DNA of 64,000 nt from Nitrospira sp. (GTDB lineage Bacteria; Nitrospirota; Nitrospiria; Nitrospirales; Nitrospiraceae), in the NCBI GenBank assembly GCA_015903945.1, contig JABMDL010000003.1, positions 1 through 64,000 on the forward strand. The letters are read 5' to 3'. A model generated the notes under the pieces. It did not search any database and was not told where the DNA came from. It worked only from the letters and a program-made list of their open reading frames with translations. Below are positions 1 to 8,225 of the stretch, in pieces. The translations under genes and the position numbers were made by a program. Position 1 is the stretch's first letter; the number at the start of each line of letters is the position of its first letter.

Positions 1-392
1 TCGAGGAAGCTTGGGAGCGGAGGATGTTTCATCGCATAGGCTTCCGCGCGTCCCATGACGATACAATTGGTGATAATCAACCCGACGAAGACCGACAGGT
101 CTTTGCTGATTGAGAACGCATAGGCTTTGATGAATTGATCGGTGACGATGACCAGCGACGAAATAATGGTCATCTGCACGATAATGCGGATGCTACTCGG
201 GGTATGATTGCGCACCAGACTGATGGCGGCATTGGAGAAGGCGGTGACGACGGTCAGCGCGATGCACATCGTGATCGTCGTCGAGAGCTTGGACGTCACA
301 GCCAGTGCCGAGCAAATCCCTAAGACCTGTAAAATGACCGGATTATTGTCAACGATCGGGTCGAAAATGATTTTTTTGTGTTGGTACGACAT
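1..392 (-). CDS. nqrD: Na+-translocating NADH:quinone reductase subunit D (partial)
   Basis: Membrane subunit of the six-subunit Na+-pumping NADH:ubiquinone oxidoreductase. Only the first 130 codons are inside the window; the family is usually about 210 residues, so the C-terminus lies beyond base 1. The reading frame starts ATG at 392, five bases after the nqrC stop, with an AAGGAG motif overlapping that stop. Visible family marks are the early [12 protein letters not shown] segment with Cys27 and the later [14 protein letters not shown] segment. The two cysteines are at the positions that in the known enzyme help hold an iron centre between NqrD and NqrE. Hydrophobic segments alternate with short loops, as expected for a multi-span protein. 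nqrE and nqrF presumably follow outside the window. Confidence 0.93.
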   Translation of the reverse strand, partial: MSYQHKKIIFDPIVDNNPVILQVLGICSALAVTSKLSTTITMCIALTVVTAFSNAAISLVRNHTPSSIRIIVQMTIISSLVIVTDQFIKAYAFSISKDLSVFVGLIITNCIVMGRAEAYAMKHPPLPSFL

Positions 393-397
393 GAGCA

Positions 398-1207
398 TTA
401 GCTCCTTTCGTGACGCAAACGGGACAGATATGGCCCGTATCCTTTGTCGCTCAGCCAGAACTTGAGCAAATTCTCTACCCCTCGCGACGTGATGGTGGCG
501 CCGGCGAGTGCGTCAACCTGATGTTGAGCCTCGGGGGTGGAACTGTCAATCGCAACCTTCGTTATTTCAACCTGAACCTTCCAGTTCTGATCGAACAGGA
601 CTTTGCCCGTCCATTGGGCGCGCCACTTGGGATTGTCGATCTCTCCGCCTAATCCAGGGGTCTCGGCATGCTGATAGAATCGCAGGCCCTGCACCGTTCG
701 CAAATCCTCTTCAAGCGCGAGAAACCCGTACATCGTGGACCAGAGCCCGTAGCCATACACCGGCAGAATCAGTTTCTTCATGTCACCGTTGGCGCCGATA
801 ATCCGATAGACCGGCAGATGGCGCGGTTCACGCCTGATCCCCGCCACATCCTCCCGGCGGGCGAGTTCGGTGGAGATCTCAGGATCCTTTCCGGCCTTGA
901 CGATATTAAAGGTGTCAGGATCGACCCCCTTTACTTCGTCACCGGTTGCCAGTTCGATCATGCGCGCGTCGATTCGTTTGAGCGCCTGTTCTTCGGTCAG
1001 TCCCTCCTTGAGGAGGCCGGAGACCGCAATCACGTTCCGGATGAGGTCGGCCTTTTGATTCTTTTCCTGAATCGGTCGAAGGAGCACCGCCGCTCCGGCA
1101 ACCACCACTGAGCAGACCAGACAGAGGACCAGCGTCACCAGCAGCGTCCTGCTGCCACTCTCAACCGGCGCAGCGGATACGGCGGAATCCGGTTCAGGCG
1201 CGGACAT
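398..1207 (-). CDS. nqrC: Na+-translocating NADH:quinone reductase subunit C
   Basis: FMN-carrying subunit of Na+-NQR. The 269-residue product has one N-terminal membrane anchor (about residues 20-45) and a large extracytoplasmic FMN-binding domain. Near the C-terminus is [13 protein letters not shown], which matches the family signature in which a threonine is covalently linked to FMN by a phosphoester bond. The ATG at 1207 lies 14 bases inside the end of nqrB, so the two are probably translationally coupled. Length and position between nqrB and nqrD are normal. Attachment of FMN needs an ApbE-type flavin transferase, which is not in this window. Confidence 0.95.
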   Translation of the reverse strand: MSAPEPDSAVSAAPVESGSRTLLVTLVLCLVCSVVVAGAAVLLRPIQEKNQKADLIRNVIAVSGLLKEGLTEEQALKRIDARMIELATGDEVKGVDPDTFNIVKAGKDPEISTELARREDVAGIRREPRHLPVYRIIGANGDMKKLILPVYGYGLWSTMYGFLALEEDLRTVQGLRFYQHAETPGLGGEIDNPKWRAQWTGKVLFDQNWKVQVEITKVAIDSSTPEAQHQVDALAGATITSRGVENLLKFWLSDKGYGPYLSRLRHERS

Positions 1208-2408
1208 GGCGGCGGAGCCTCCGTCGGATGTTCAGCTGGATGACCGCATAATCGATCAGGGGCGCGAACACATTGGCAAACAAAATCGTGAGCATCACGC
1301 CTTCCGGAAACGCCGGGTTCGCCACGCGGATCAGCACGGTCATGGCCCCGATCAGAAGGCCGAAGACCCAGCGCCCGGCGCTCGTCATAGCGGCTGACAC
1401 CGGATCGGTGGCCATGAAGACCATGCCGAAGGCAAATCCGCCCAGCACCAGGTGCCAGTACCAGGGCATCGCCACCATGGGATTGGTGTCGCTGCCGACC
1501 ACATTGAACAAGAGCGAAGCCCCGACCATCCCCAGAAAGCACCCGGCGATAATGCGCCAGGAACCTACTCTAGTATAGATCAGAAACGCCGCGCCGAGCA
1601 GGCAGGCGAGGGTGGAGGTTTCCCCCATGGAACCCGGCATCAGGCCGATAAAGGCATCCCACCAGGTCGTGCCCCCGCGGATGATCTCGTCGACGCCGCC
1701 TACTTTACCAAGGCTGAGCGCGGTCGCGCCGGAATAGCCATCCACGGCCACCCACACCCGGTCACCGGAAATTTCGGCGGGATAGGCGAAAAACAGAAAC
1801 GCCCGCGCGGTCAGGGCCGGATTGAGAAAGTTCTTGCCGGTGCCGCCGAAGATCTCTTTGCCAAGTACCACGCCGAAGCTAATCCCGATGGCGACCATCC
1901 AGAGCGGCATATTGGGTGGCAGCGTCAGCGTGAAGAGCATGGAGGTAACCAGAAATCCTTCATTAATCTCTTTCTGGCGGACCGTGGAAAATACCACTTC
2001 CCATACGCCGCCGACGATTAAGGTCGTCAGATAGATCGGCAGAAAATACAAGAAGCCATGGACCGTATTGGCCAGAATACTGCCGGTATCAAACCCGATA
2101 TGGAGCGCTGCCAGCAGGTCATAACGCCAGCCAGTCTTGGCTATCCCCATCTTTGCGAGTGCCAGATTGGCCTGATAGCCGGTGTTGAACCAGCTCCACA
2201 GGATGCAGGGAATCAGCGCCACCACCACGTACACCATCAATCGTTTCAGATCGATGCCATCCCGCACATGAGGCGCGGTGTGCGTGGTTTCGGGAGAGGA
2301 ATACAGAAACGCATCGACCATCTCGAAGACGGGATAGTACTTTTCATACCGGCCGCCCTTGGCAAACAGGGGCCTGAGACGATCAAGATAGCGTTTCAAA
2401 CCTGCCAT
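1194..2408 (-). CDS. nqrB: Na+-translocating NADH:quinone reductase subunit B
   Basis: Large membrane subunit (404 residues) of Na+-NQR. In known enzymes it carries a covalent FMN and riboflavin and forms part of the Na+ path. The sequence shows a hydrophilic N-terminal arm followed by about ten hydrophobic segments. The [12 protein letters not shown] stretch contains the SGAT flavinylation motif with the FMN-accepting threonine. The start codon overlaps the nqrA stop (TGATG), and the 3' end overlaps nqrC by 14 bases, so nqrA-D read as one tightly coupled operon. No truncation or missing key residue was seen. Confidence 0.95.
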   Translation of the reverse strand: MAGLKRYLDRLRPLFAKGGRYEKYYPVFEMVDAFLYSSPETTHTAPHVRDGIDLKRLMVYVVVALIPCILWSWFNTGYQANLALAKMGIAKTGWRYDLLAALHIGFDTGSILANTVHGFLYFLPIYLTTLIVGGVWEVVFSTVRQKEINEGFLVTSMLFTLTLPPNMPLWMVAIGISFGVVLGKEIFGGTGKNFLNPALTARAFLFFAYPAEISGDRVWVAVDGYSGATALSLGKVGGVDEIIRGGTTWWDAFIGLMPGSMGETSTLACLLGAAFLIYTRVGSWRIIAGCFLGMVGASLLFNVVGSDTNPMVAMPWYWHLVLGGFAFGMVFMATDPVSAAMTSAGRWVFGLLIGAMTVLIRVANPAFPEGVMLTILFANVFAPLIDYAVIQLNIRRRLRRHVRA

Positions 2409-3766
2409 CAGCCTTCTCTCTCAATCTGGCTCAACACGCTCCGCAACACCGGGCCGTAGTCATTCTTGCCCACGCACACAAAGGAGCACAAGGCAAGGTC
2501 TTCCTCATCCAGTTCCATGCAGCCCAATTGTTGCGCCATGTCGGTGTCGCCCACCATCAGGTAGCGCAGCAGCTGCGTCGGAAGGATATCCAGGGGCATG
2601 ATATCCTCGAAGTTGCCGAATGGCACCATGGCACGCAGACTTCCGTTCAGCCCGGTGGTCAACCCAAACTCCTCCCGGCGGTGGCGGAAGAGACTCGACA
2701 GCATGACGTTGCTCTGGGAGAATGCTTTCCGCCCGGGCGTGAACCAGCCCATGAACGTCCGTTCTACCTTTTCCTGAATCACACAGACCTGTAAATGATG
2801 GCGCCCCAGATAGGATGACCAGTTGGCTGCGTGACGCCCCGACAAGATCGAGCCGGAGATGACGCGGCTCTCACCGTCCTGAAGCTCACCCTCGATCAAC
2901 TCCTCGATACAGGCGCCGAGCCTGGTCTGCAAGAGGCGTGGCTGTTTAACTTGCGGTCCGCCGAGCGCAACGATGCGTCCGGTCGATAACCGGCCGCTGG
3001 TAAACAGCTTGCCGATCGCAATCACCTCCTGGTAGTTGAGGTGCCAGACCACCTTGTTGACGTCAACCGGTTCGAGAAAATGAATGTGCGTCCCCGGCAG
3101 ACCGGCCGGGTGGGGGCCTTCGAAACTGGCCTGGCGTATGTGGCCTATACCCTGTGGCAACGGCAGTTCTGCTGCGGGTGACTTGCACACCCACAGCGGC
3201 ATGGTGCCAAGGCGCGACAGCACCGTCAGGCCATGGCTGAACGATTCCGCCTCTGCTGTAATAATCGGAGCAGGATCGGCGGCCAGCGGGTTGCTGTCCA
3301 TCGCTGTCACGAAGATGGCAGCCGGACGAGTGGTCGGGTCGGCGATCTTGCTATAGGGTCGCGTGCGTAAGGTTACCCACAGACCCGATGCCAACAGATT
3401 GTCCACCACCTGCGTTTCGGTCAGGCCGGCCAGTTGGTCGACAGGATAGGCCGCAAATGTCTCCTCGTCTTCGGTTTCGTCAAGCCGGATGACGACCGAC
3501 TGAAGCAGGCGTTGCGCTCCACGATGGATCGCACGCACCGTGCCGGCACCCGGAGCCGTGATGCGTACGCCGGGTAGCTTCTTGTGCTCGAACATCGCTT
3601 GGCCGAGCTTGACCTTGTCCCCTTCGGCGACCAGCATGGCGGGTTTGAGATCGATATGATCCACGCCGAGCACGCCGACGTGGCGGACAGGTTTGGCGAC
3701 ATGGACATGCTGCTCCGGCTTCCCGCTGATCGGCAAATCCAGCCCTTTTTTGATTCTGATCATCAT
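2408..3766 (-). CDS. nqrA: Na+-translocating NADH:quinone reductase subunit A
   Basis: Soluble quinone-binding subunit of Na+-NQR, about 452 residues. The product begins [15 protein letters not shown], the standard NqrA N-terminus, and continues through the biotinyl/lipoyl-like fold region ([27 protein letters not shown]). I place the start at the ATG ATG pair (3766/3763). An in-frame TTG at 3865 would add 33 residues (rich in Ser, His and Asn) unlike the family. No clear Shine-Dalgarno motif precedes the ATG pair, so the exact start is uncertain by a few codons. It is the first gene of the nqr operon. Together these subunits couple NADH oxidation to Na+ export and set up a sodium-motive force. 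Confidence 0.94.
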   Translation of the reverse strand: MMIRIKKGLDLPISGKPEQHVHVAKPVRHVGVLGVDHIDLKPAMLVAEGDKVKLGQAMFEHKKLPGVRITAPGAGTVRAIHRGAQRLLQSVVIRLDETEDEETFAAYPVDQLAGLTETQVVDNLLASGLWVTLRTRPYSKIADPTTRPAAIFVTAMDSNPLAADPAPIITAEAESFSHGLTVLSRLGTMPLWVCKSPAAELPLPQGIGHIRQASFEGPHPAGLPGTHIHFLEPVDVNKVVWHLNYQEVIAIGKLFTSGRLSTGRIVALGGPQVKQPRLLQTRLGACIEELIEGELQDGESRVISGSILSGRHAANWSSYLGRHHLQVCVIQEKVERTFMGWFTPGRKAFSQSNVMLSSLFRHRREEFGLTTGLNGSLRAMVPFGNFEDIMPLDILPTQLLRYLMVGDTDMAQQLGCMELDEEDLALCSFVCVGKNDYGPVLRSVLSQIEREG

Positions 3767-3917
3767 GGCAGTTACGGTGCCATTGGCGCCGTCGTGATGG
3801 GTCGACTTGCTATGGTTAAGCAATGCTCTATTGTCTACGCTGCCGGATGAGCGCTTTTTCGTCAATCATGAGCGCCGACATATGAAATGGCAGTAAACCA
3901 TGAGGCCAAATTTCCGC

Positions 3918-3947
3918 AGTACAACTGTTTGGACATCTTGTTGTCAA
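3918..3947 (-). promoter_or_regulatory. candidate promoter for the nqr operon
   Basis: On the minus strand TTGACA (3947-3942) is followed after 18 bases by TGTACT (3923-3918). The -35 is perfect and the -10 is weak. It lies about 150 bases before the nqrA start in the only non-coding stretch upstream. This is a motif match only. Confidence 0.35.
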
Positions 3948-3995
3948 GCCTTGTCTTGGGTAAGCATTTCAGATGGCCTGACAGGGGGTTGCCCC

Positions 3996-4168
3996 TTAAC
4001 CCGCATTATTCACAAGCACTTCTGCTGCAATCGATGATCCGCTGCTGCGACAAGCCTGCGGGCGGCGGGCTCGCCCCTCGGACCTTCGACGTACTGCACG
4101 AGTACGCCTCAGGTCCTCTGTGCTCCGCGCGCCGCTCTCGCGACGAACTGTCATGAATAAGCGGGTTA
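3996..4168. repeat. structured palindrome-ended repeat, family 1, full copy 1
   Basis: About 173 bp bounded by inverted ends TTAACCCGCATTATTCA and (reverse complement) TTAACCCGCTTATTCA. Inside is a conserved left block (CTTCTGCTGCAATCG, then GCTGCGACAAGCC), a GC-rich hairpin, and a small hairpin CGTACT-gcacg-AGTACG. The same order of blocks is found at 13112-13304, and the left block alone recurs at 27332 and, inverted, at 31030-31088. There is no coding capacity, so it looks like a non-autonomous miniature element or a large REP-type sequence. It sits between the divergent nqrA and selO genes, and its right end carries an ATG (4153) in frame with selO. Confidence 0.75.
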
Positions 4169-4227
4169 ATCAGAACGGACTTGCTGACATTGATGAAGGT
4201 GAGCAACTGGCGAAATCCGAGAACGTC

Positions 4228-5718
4228 ATGGTACACAGAACCATGACTCGACGCACCTTGGAAACCCTTGCCTTCGACAATACCTATGCTCGTCTGCCAG
4301 AACCCTTCTACGCCAAGCTGAACCCGACGCCGTTTCAGTCGTCCCCCTACCTCGTCCATGCGAATCCTGAAGCCGCGGCGCTGATCAGCCTCGATCCTGA
4401 AGAAGCGGCCCGTCCGGAGTTTGCTCAGGTCTTCGGTGGGAGCATGCTTGTGCCGGGCATGGAGCCGCTCGCGATGCTCTACTCCGGCCATCAATTCGGC
4501 GTGTATGTGCCGCAGCTGGGCGACGGCCGCGCGATTCTCTTGGGCGAAGCGACGAACGAGCGGGGCGAGCGGTGGGACCTGCATCTCAAGGGTGCCGGCT
4601 TGACGCCCTTTTCGCGTGACGGCGATGGGCGCGCGGTGTTGCGCTCGACGATCCGCGAATATCTCTGCTGCGCGGCTATGCAGGGGCTCGGCGTCCCGAC
4701 GACGCGGGCGCTCTGCATTGTCGGGAGCGACCACAAGGTCTATCGTGAACAGGTCGAAACCGGCGCCATGCTGGTCCGCATGGCGCCGTCCCATGTGCGG
4801 TTCGGCACGTTCGAAATCTTCTACTACCGCAAGCAGCATGAACATCTGAAAGTCTTGGCCGACTATGTGATCGCCCGGCATTATCCGCACCTTACGGCCG
4901 TTCCAGACACGTACGTCCGCTTCTTTACCGAAGTCGTCGAGCGGACCGCCAAACTGATCGCGCAGTGGCAGGCGGTCGGTTGGGCTCATGGGGTGATGAA
5001 TACCGACAACATGTCGATCCTTGGTCTCACCTTGGACTACGGCCCCTACGGGTTCATGGACGACTACGATGCCGGATTTATCTGCAATCACTCCGATCAC
5101 AATGGCCGCTATGCGTTTAATCAACAGCCCTATATTGGTCTCTGGAACCTGAGTTGTCTGGCGCAGGCCTTGTTGCCGCTGGTCAACAAGGAGGCACTAA
5201 AGGCAGTGCTCGAGACCTATCAACCCTTGTATGAGCAGACGTACCTCGCCCACATGCGGGCGAAATTTGGATTGGTGGATGAGCGCGCGGAAGACGACAC
5301 CCTGATTCGAGATTTTCTGGGTCTGCTCCAGGAGAGTCAGGCCGATTACACGATGGTGTTTCGGGAATTAAGCACCTTCTCGTCAGCCGAGGGTGCGACG
5401 AACGAGAAACTGCGCGAGCTCTTTCTCAACCGCGACCGGTTCGACGAATGGGCGGCGCGGTATCGCGACCGGTTGCGGAGCGAGCGCAGCCTCGACCATG
5501 AGCGGTCGGCGCGGATGAACCGGGTCAATCCAAAGTACGTGCTCCGGAACTACCTGGCTCAAGTGGCGATTGAGAAGGCTCAGCACAAGGACTTCTCTGA
5601 GATCGAACGGTTGTACACCCTGTTGCAACATCCCTACAGCGACCAGCCGGGCATGGAGGCCTATGCGGCGCCGCCTCCCAACTGGGGCAAGCACTTATCG
5701 GTCAGTTGCTCGTCGTAA
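4228..5718 (+). CDS. selO: SelO/YdiU family protein adenylyltransferase (pseudokinase fold)
   Basis: Member of the SelO (UPF0061, YdiU) family, kinase-like proteins known to transfer AMP to Ser/Thr/Tyr of target proteins, with a redox-stress role in studied cases. Diagnostic blocks are YSGHQFGVYVPQLGDGRA, LHLKGAGLTPFSRDGDGR, RSTIREYLC and HGVMNTDNMSILGLT. The C-terminus ends SVSCSS, matching the conserved cysteine tail that is selenocysteine in some eukaryotic members. From the ATG at 4228 the product is 496 residues, the usual family size; ATG 4243 (MTRRTLETLAFDN) is an equally plausible start. The frame stays open upstream to GTG 4120 and ATG 4153, but that part is the end of a repeat element, so I rejected those starts. 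Confidence 0.9.
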   Translation: MVHRTMTRRTLETLAFDNTYARLPEPFYAKLNPTPFQSSPYLVHANPEAAALISLDPEEAARPEFAQVFGGSMLVPGMEPLAMLYSGHQFGVYVPQLGDGRAILLGEATNERGERWDLHLKGAGLTPFSRDGDGRAVLRSTIREYLCCAAMQGLGVPTTRALCIVGSDHKVYREQVETGAMLVRMAPSHVRFGTFEIFYYRKQHEHLKVLADYVIARHYPHLTAVPDTYVRFFTEVVERTAKLIAQWQAVGWAHGVMNTDNMSILGLTLDYGPYGFMDDYDAGFICNHSDHNGRYAFNQQPYIGLWNLSCLAQALLPLVNKEALKAVLETYQPLYEQTYLAHMRAKFGLVDERAEDDTLIRDFLGLLQESQADYTMVFRELSTFSSAEGATNEKLRELFLNRDRFDEWAARYRDRLRSERSLDHERSARMNRVNPKYVLRNYLAQVAIEKAQHKDFSEIERLYTLLQHPYSDQPGMEAYAAPPPNWGKHLSVSCSS

Positions 5719-5776
5719 TACATCTCTCCATTAGGGCATCCTTTATGCTTCGACTCACAGGCAGCCTCCACGGTTG

Positions 5777-5823
5777 GGGGCTACTCGACTCACTGGAGCG
5801 GTGGGTTCGTAAGAGTAGCCTCC
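5777..5823. repeat. imperfect hairpin downstream of selO
   Basis: GGGGGCTACTC (5777-5787) pairs with GAGTAGCCTCC (5813-5823) with one G-U, enclosing a partly self-complementary loop (GACTCAC against GTGGGTT). It lies between the selO stop and the next gene. There is no T-tract, so it is not a classical intrinsic terminator; it may stabilise the selO mRNA end. Confidence 0.4.
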
Positions 5824-5854
5824 GACATTTTCATGGTGCTAGTATGCGCAGGTT

Positions 5855-8074
5855 ATGCAACAGCCTCGACTAAAAAATTGCCGGAAGGTCATTACTCAAT
5901 TCCTGGCCCTGTCGGGTCTGGCCTTATTTCTTACGGCCTGCGTTGACAGTGGGTCTGGAGGGGGTGGGACGAGTCCTACAGCACAGACCGGAGTCTCCAT
6001 CAGCGGGACCGTGTCCGGCACCCGTATCGTAGCAGTTGATCCAAGCGATCAAGTGCTTACGCAGGATGACACCGCAGGGCGAACGCCGAACTCACAAGGA
6101 CAGTTCGCCTGGTCGCTCGGTAATCTGCCGGTCGGTGCGAACATCCGGATCTTCTTCATCACCGGTGGGAACGTCTATCCCTTATATTTCGGAAATCCCA
6201 GCACCAACGTGTTTGCCGTCAACAGCGCGGGATCAATCAATCTGGGCCATGTGACGACCTCGGGCACTCAGGCAACGCCGCAGATTCCCCCGGCCGATGT
6301 GACTCCCGGTCAACCCAATCCCGGTCTGCCGCCAAGTGTGGCCCCGATCCTCACGATCAGCAGTCCGGCGAACAATGCCAGTTTGCCCAACGGTTCGGTG
6401 ACCATCACCTTTGCCGTGCAGAATTTCACCATTGGCGCAGTGAATCAACCACACCTACACTTCTACCTCGACGGCGATTCAACTCCCTACCACTACTTCG
6501 GCGGTTCGCCCGGCCAGGTGCTGTATGGCAGCGCCGTAGCTGCGAACGTGCAATGGCAAAGCAACAGCCAGATCCGTTTCCCAGCTTTACCGCCCGGTAC
6601 ACACGAAGTGCGGCTGGTGCTGGCCAATATTGCAGACGATAACCTGTCCAATCCAGATGCGACGAAGACGATCGTGTTTTCAGTTGGGGCTCCGTCCGGC
6701 AATCCTCCGACTGTCACGATCACTGCTCCGGCACAGAGTGCTACGGTGCCGGTCGGCCCGGTCACAGTCTCGTTTACGACCCAATTCTTTACAATCGGCT
6801 TGCCTGGTCAAACGCATCTCCACTTCTATCTCGACAACGACCCTGTGCCCTACATGTTCTACAGTGGGGCAGGGATTAACGACGACAACGGGGTGCAGTA
6901 CAACGGAGTCCATACGCATTTCGTCCATTGGAAGACCGCCACGTCGTTCGACATCTTCGGTCTCTCGTCCGCTCAGCACCAGGTGCGTCTGATACTGGCC
7001 AACGCCGACCACACGGAGCTCGCCAATTCGGACGCGGCCAAGACGTTGACCTTCACCGTCAGTGAGCCACCGAGCGGTGATCTGCAGCTACAATCAGTCC
7101 TAACCGGTCTCAATTTTCCCGTGGGCTTGGCGCAGGCGCCGGACGGCCGAGTGTTCTTCAACGAGCGTCTGAGCGGACGAGTCAGAATCATCAATCAGCA
7201 ATGGCAGCTCGTCTCGACACCGTTTTGCCAGCTGACCATCGCAACGAGCGGAGAACAGGGTCTCCTGGGGCTGGCGCTCGATCCGGCTTTCGCAAGCAAC
7301 AAATTTGTATATGTCTTCCATACAGTCTCGACCCCGTTGCGCAATCGTGTCGTCCGTTATACGGATTCGAGCGGGATATGTGCCCAGGAAACGGTCATTC
7401 TCGACAACCTGCCGGCCAGCACAAACCACAACGGCGGCATTATTCAGTTCGGTCCTGACGGCAAGCTGTACGTCATCATCGGTGACGCAGAAAATACGGC
7501 GAATTCGCAGAGTCTCACCTCGCTCGCGGGAAAGGTGCTGCGCGTGAATCCGGACGGCACGGCTCCGTCGGACAATCCGTTTTTCTCCAATTCCAATGCC
7601 AATGCGCAGAAGGTCTTCAGCCTGGGGCACCGGAACAGCTACGGTTTCACTTTCCATGGGCACACGGGGCACCTTTGGGAAACGGAAAACGGGCCGAGCG
7701 ACAATGACGAGATCAACCGCGTCGTATCGGGCGGTAACTATGGCTGGCCCACGGTCCGAGGGGTCGCCAACAATCCTAATTTCATCAACCCTCTGCTGGC
7801 CTACGTTTCGGTCATCGCCCCGACCGGAATTATTTCGATTCCGGAAGATTCCACGGTCTATCCTCCGGCCTATCGCAACAACTTGCTCTTTGCGGCGTGG
7901 AATGACGGACGGATTCGCCGCATCATCCTGAGTGGTGCGAATCTCACCACGCTTGCATCTAGCAGCACGGCGTACAATGGCGGCAACGGAGGGCTGCTCA
8001 GTCTCATGCTCGGCGCCGATGGGTATGTGTACGTCTCAAGCCCCAGTGCCATCTTCCGAGTTCTCTCCCAGTAG
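5855..8074 (+). CDS. lipoprotein with twin beta-type repeats and a PQQ-dependent sugar (sorbosone/glucose) dehydrogenase domain
   Basis: 739-residue envelope protein. A hydrophobic N-terminal stretch ends in the lipobox LTAC (Cys29), so it is probably lipid-anchored. Residues about 160-285 and 287-410 are two copies of one domain (HLHFYLDGD / HLHFYLDND, then HEVRLVLANI / HQVRLILANA). From about 415 to the end is a six-bladed propeller of the soluble glucose/sorbosone dehydrogenase family: GLNFPVGLAQAPDGRVFFNE, GEQGLLGLALDP, NHNGGIIQFGPDGKLY with the presumed catalytic His525, HRNSYGF, and ENGPSDNDEIN. Known relatives oxidise aldoses outside the cytoplasm with PQQ. The substrate here is unknown and no PQQ synthesis genes are in the window. 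It looks like a stand-alone gene. Confidence 0.8.
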   Translation: MQQPRLKNCRKVITQFLALSGLALFLTACVDSGSGGGGTSPTAQTGVSISGTVSGTRIVAVDPSDQVLTQDDTAGRTPNSQGQFAWSLGNLPVGANIRIFFITGGNVYPLYFGNPSTNVFAVNSAGSINLGHVTTSGTQATPQIPPADVTPGQPNPGLPPSVAPILTISSPANNASLPNGSVTITFAVQNFTIGAVNQPHLHFYLDGDSTPYHYFGGSPGQVLYGSAVAANVQWQSNSQIRFPALPPGTHEVRLVLANIADDNLSNPDATKTIVFSVGAPSGNPPTVTITAPAQSATVPVGPVTVSFTTQFFTIGLPGQTHLHFYLDNDPVPYMFYSGAGINDDNGVQYNGVHTHFVHWKTATSFDIFGLSSAQHQVRLILANADHTELANSDAAKTLTFTVSEPPSGDLQLQSVLTGLNFPVGLAQAPDGRVFFNERLSGRVRIINQQWQLVSTPFCQLTIATSGEQGLLGLALDPAFASNKFVYVFHTVSTPLRNRVVRYTDSSGICAQETVILDNLPASTNHNGGIIQFGPDGKLYVIIGDAENTANSQSLTSLAGKVLRVNPDGTAPSDNPFFSNSNANAQKVFSLGHRNSYGFTFHGHTGHLWETENGPSDNDEINRVVSGGNYGWPTVRGVANNPNFINPLLAYVSVIAPTGIISIPEDSTVYPPAYRNNLLFAAWNDGRIRRIILSGANLTTLASSSTAYNGGNGGLLSLMLGADGYVYVSSPSAIFRVLSQ

Positions 8075-8225
8075 CATTCCGCCTGCCATTCCAGCCCTGC
8101 ACCTTCGCCGCCGGATTTCACACACCTTGCAGTCTCGGCTTCACTCTCCATAACCTCCTGTTGTAGAGTGACGGCGCCGGTATGGGGGAATCCGAGTTCC
8201 CTGCACGTACCGGCAAGTAAAGGCT

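Noticed and set aside
4120..4155. GTG 4120 or ATG 4153 as the selO start
   Set aside because: Both lie in the right arm of a repeat element, and the extra residues do not belong to the SelO family.
4006..5124. 372-codon minus-strand frame antisense to selO
   Set aside because: It mirrors selO codon structure, shows no family motif and ends inside a repeat; selO on the plus strand is a clear family match.
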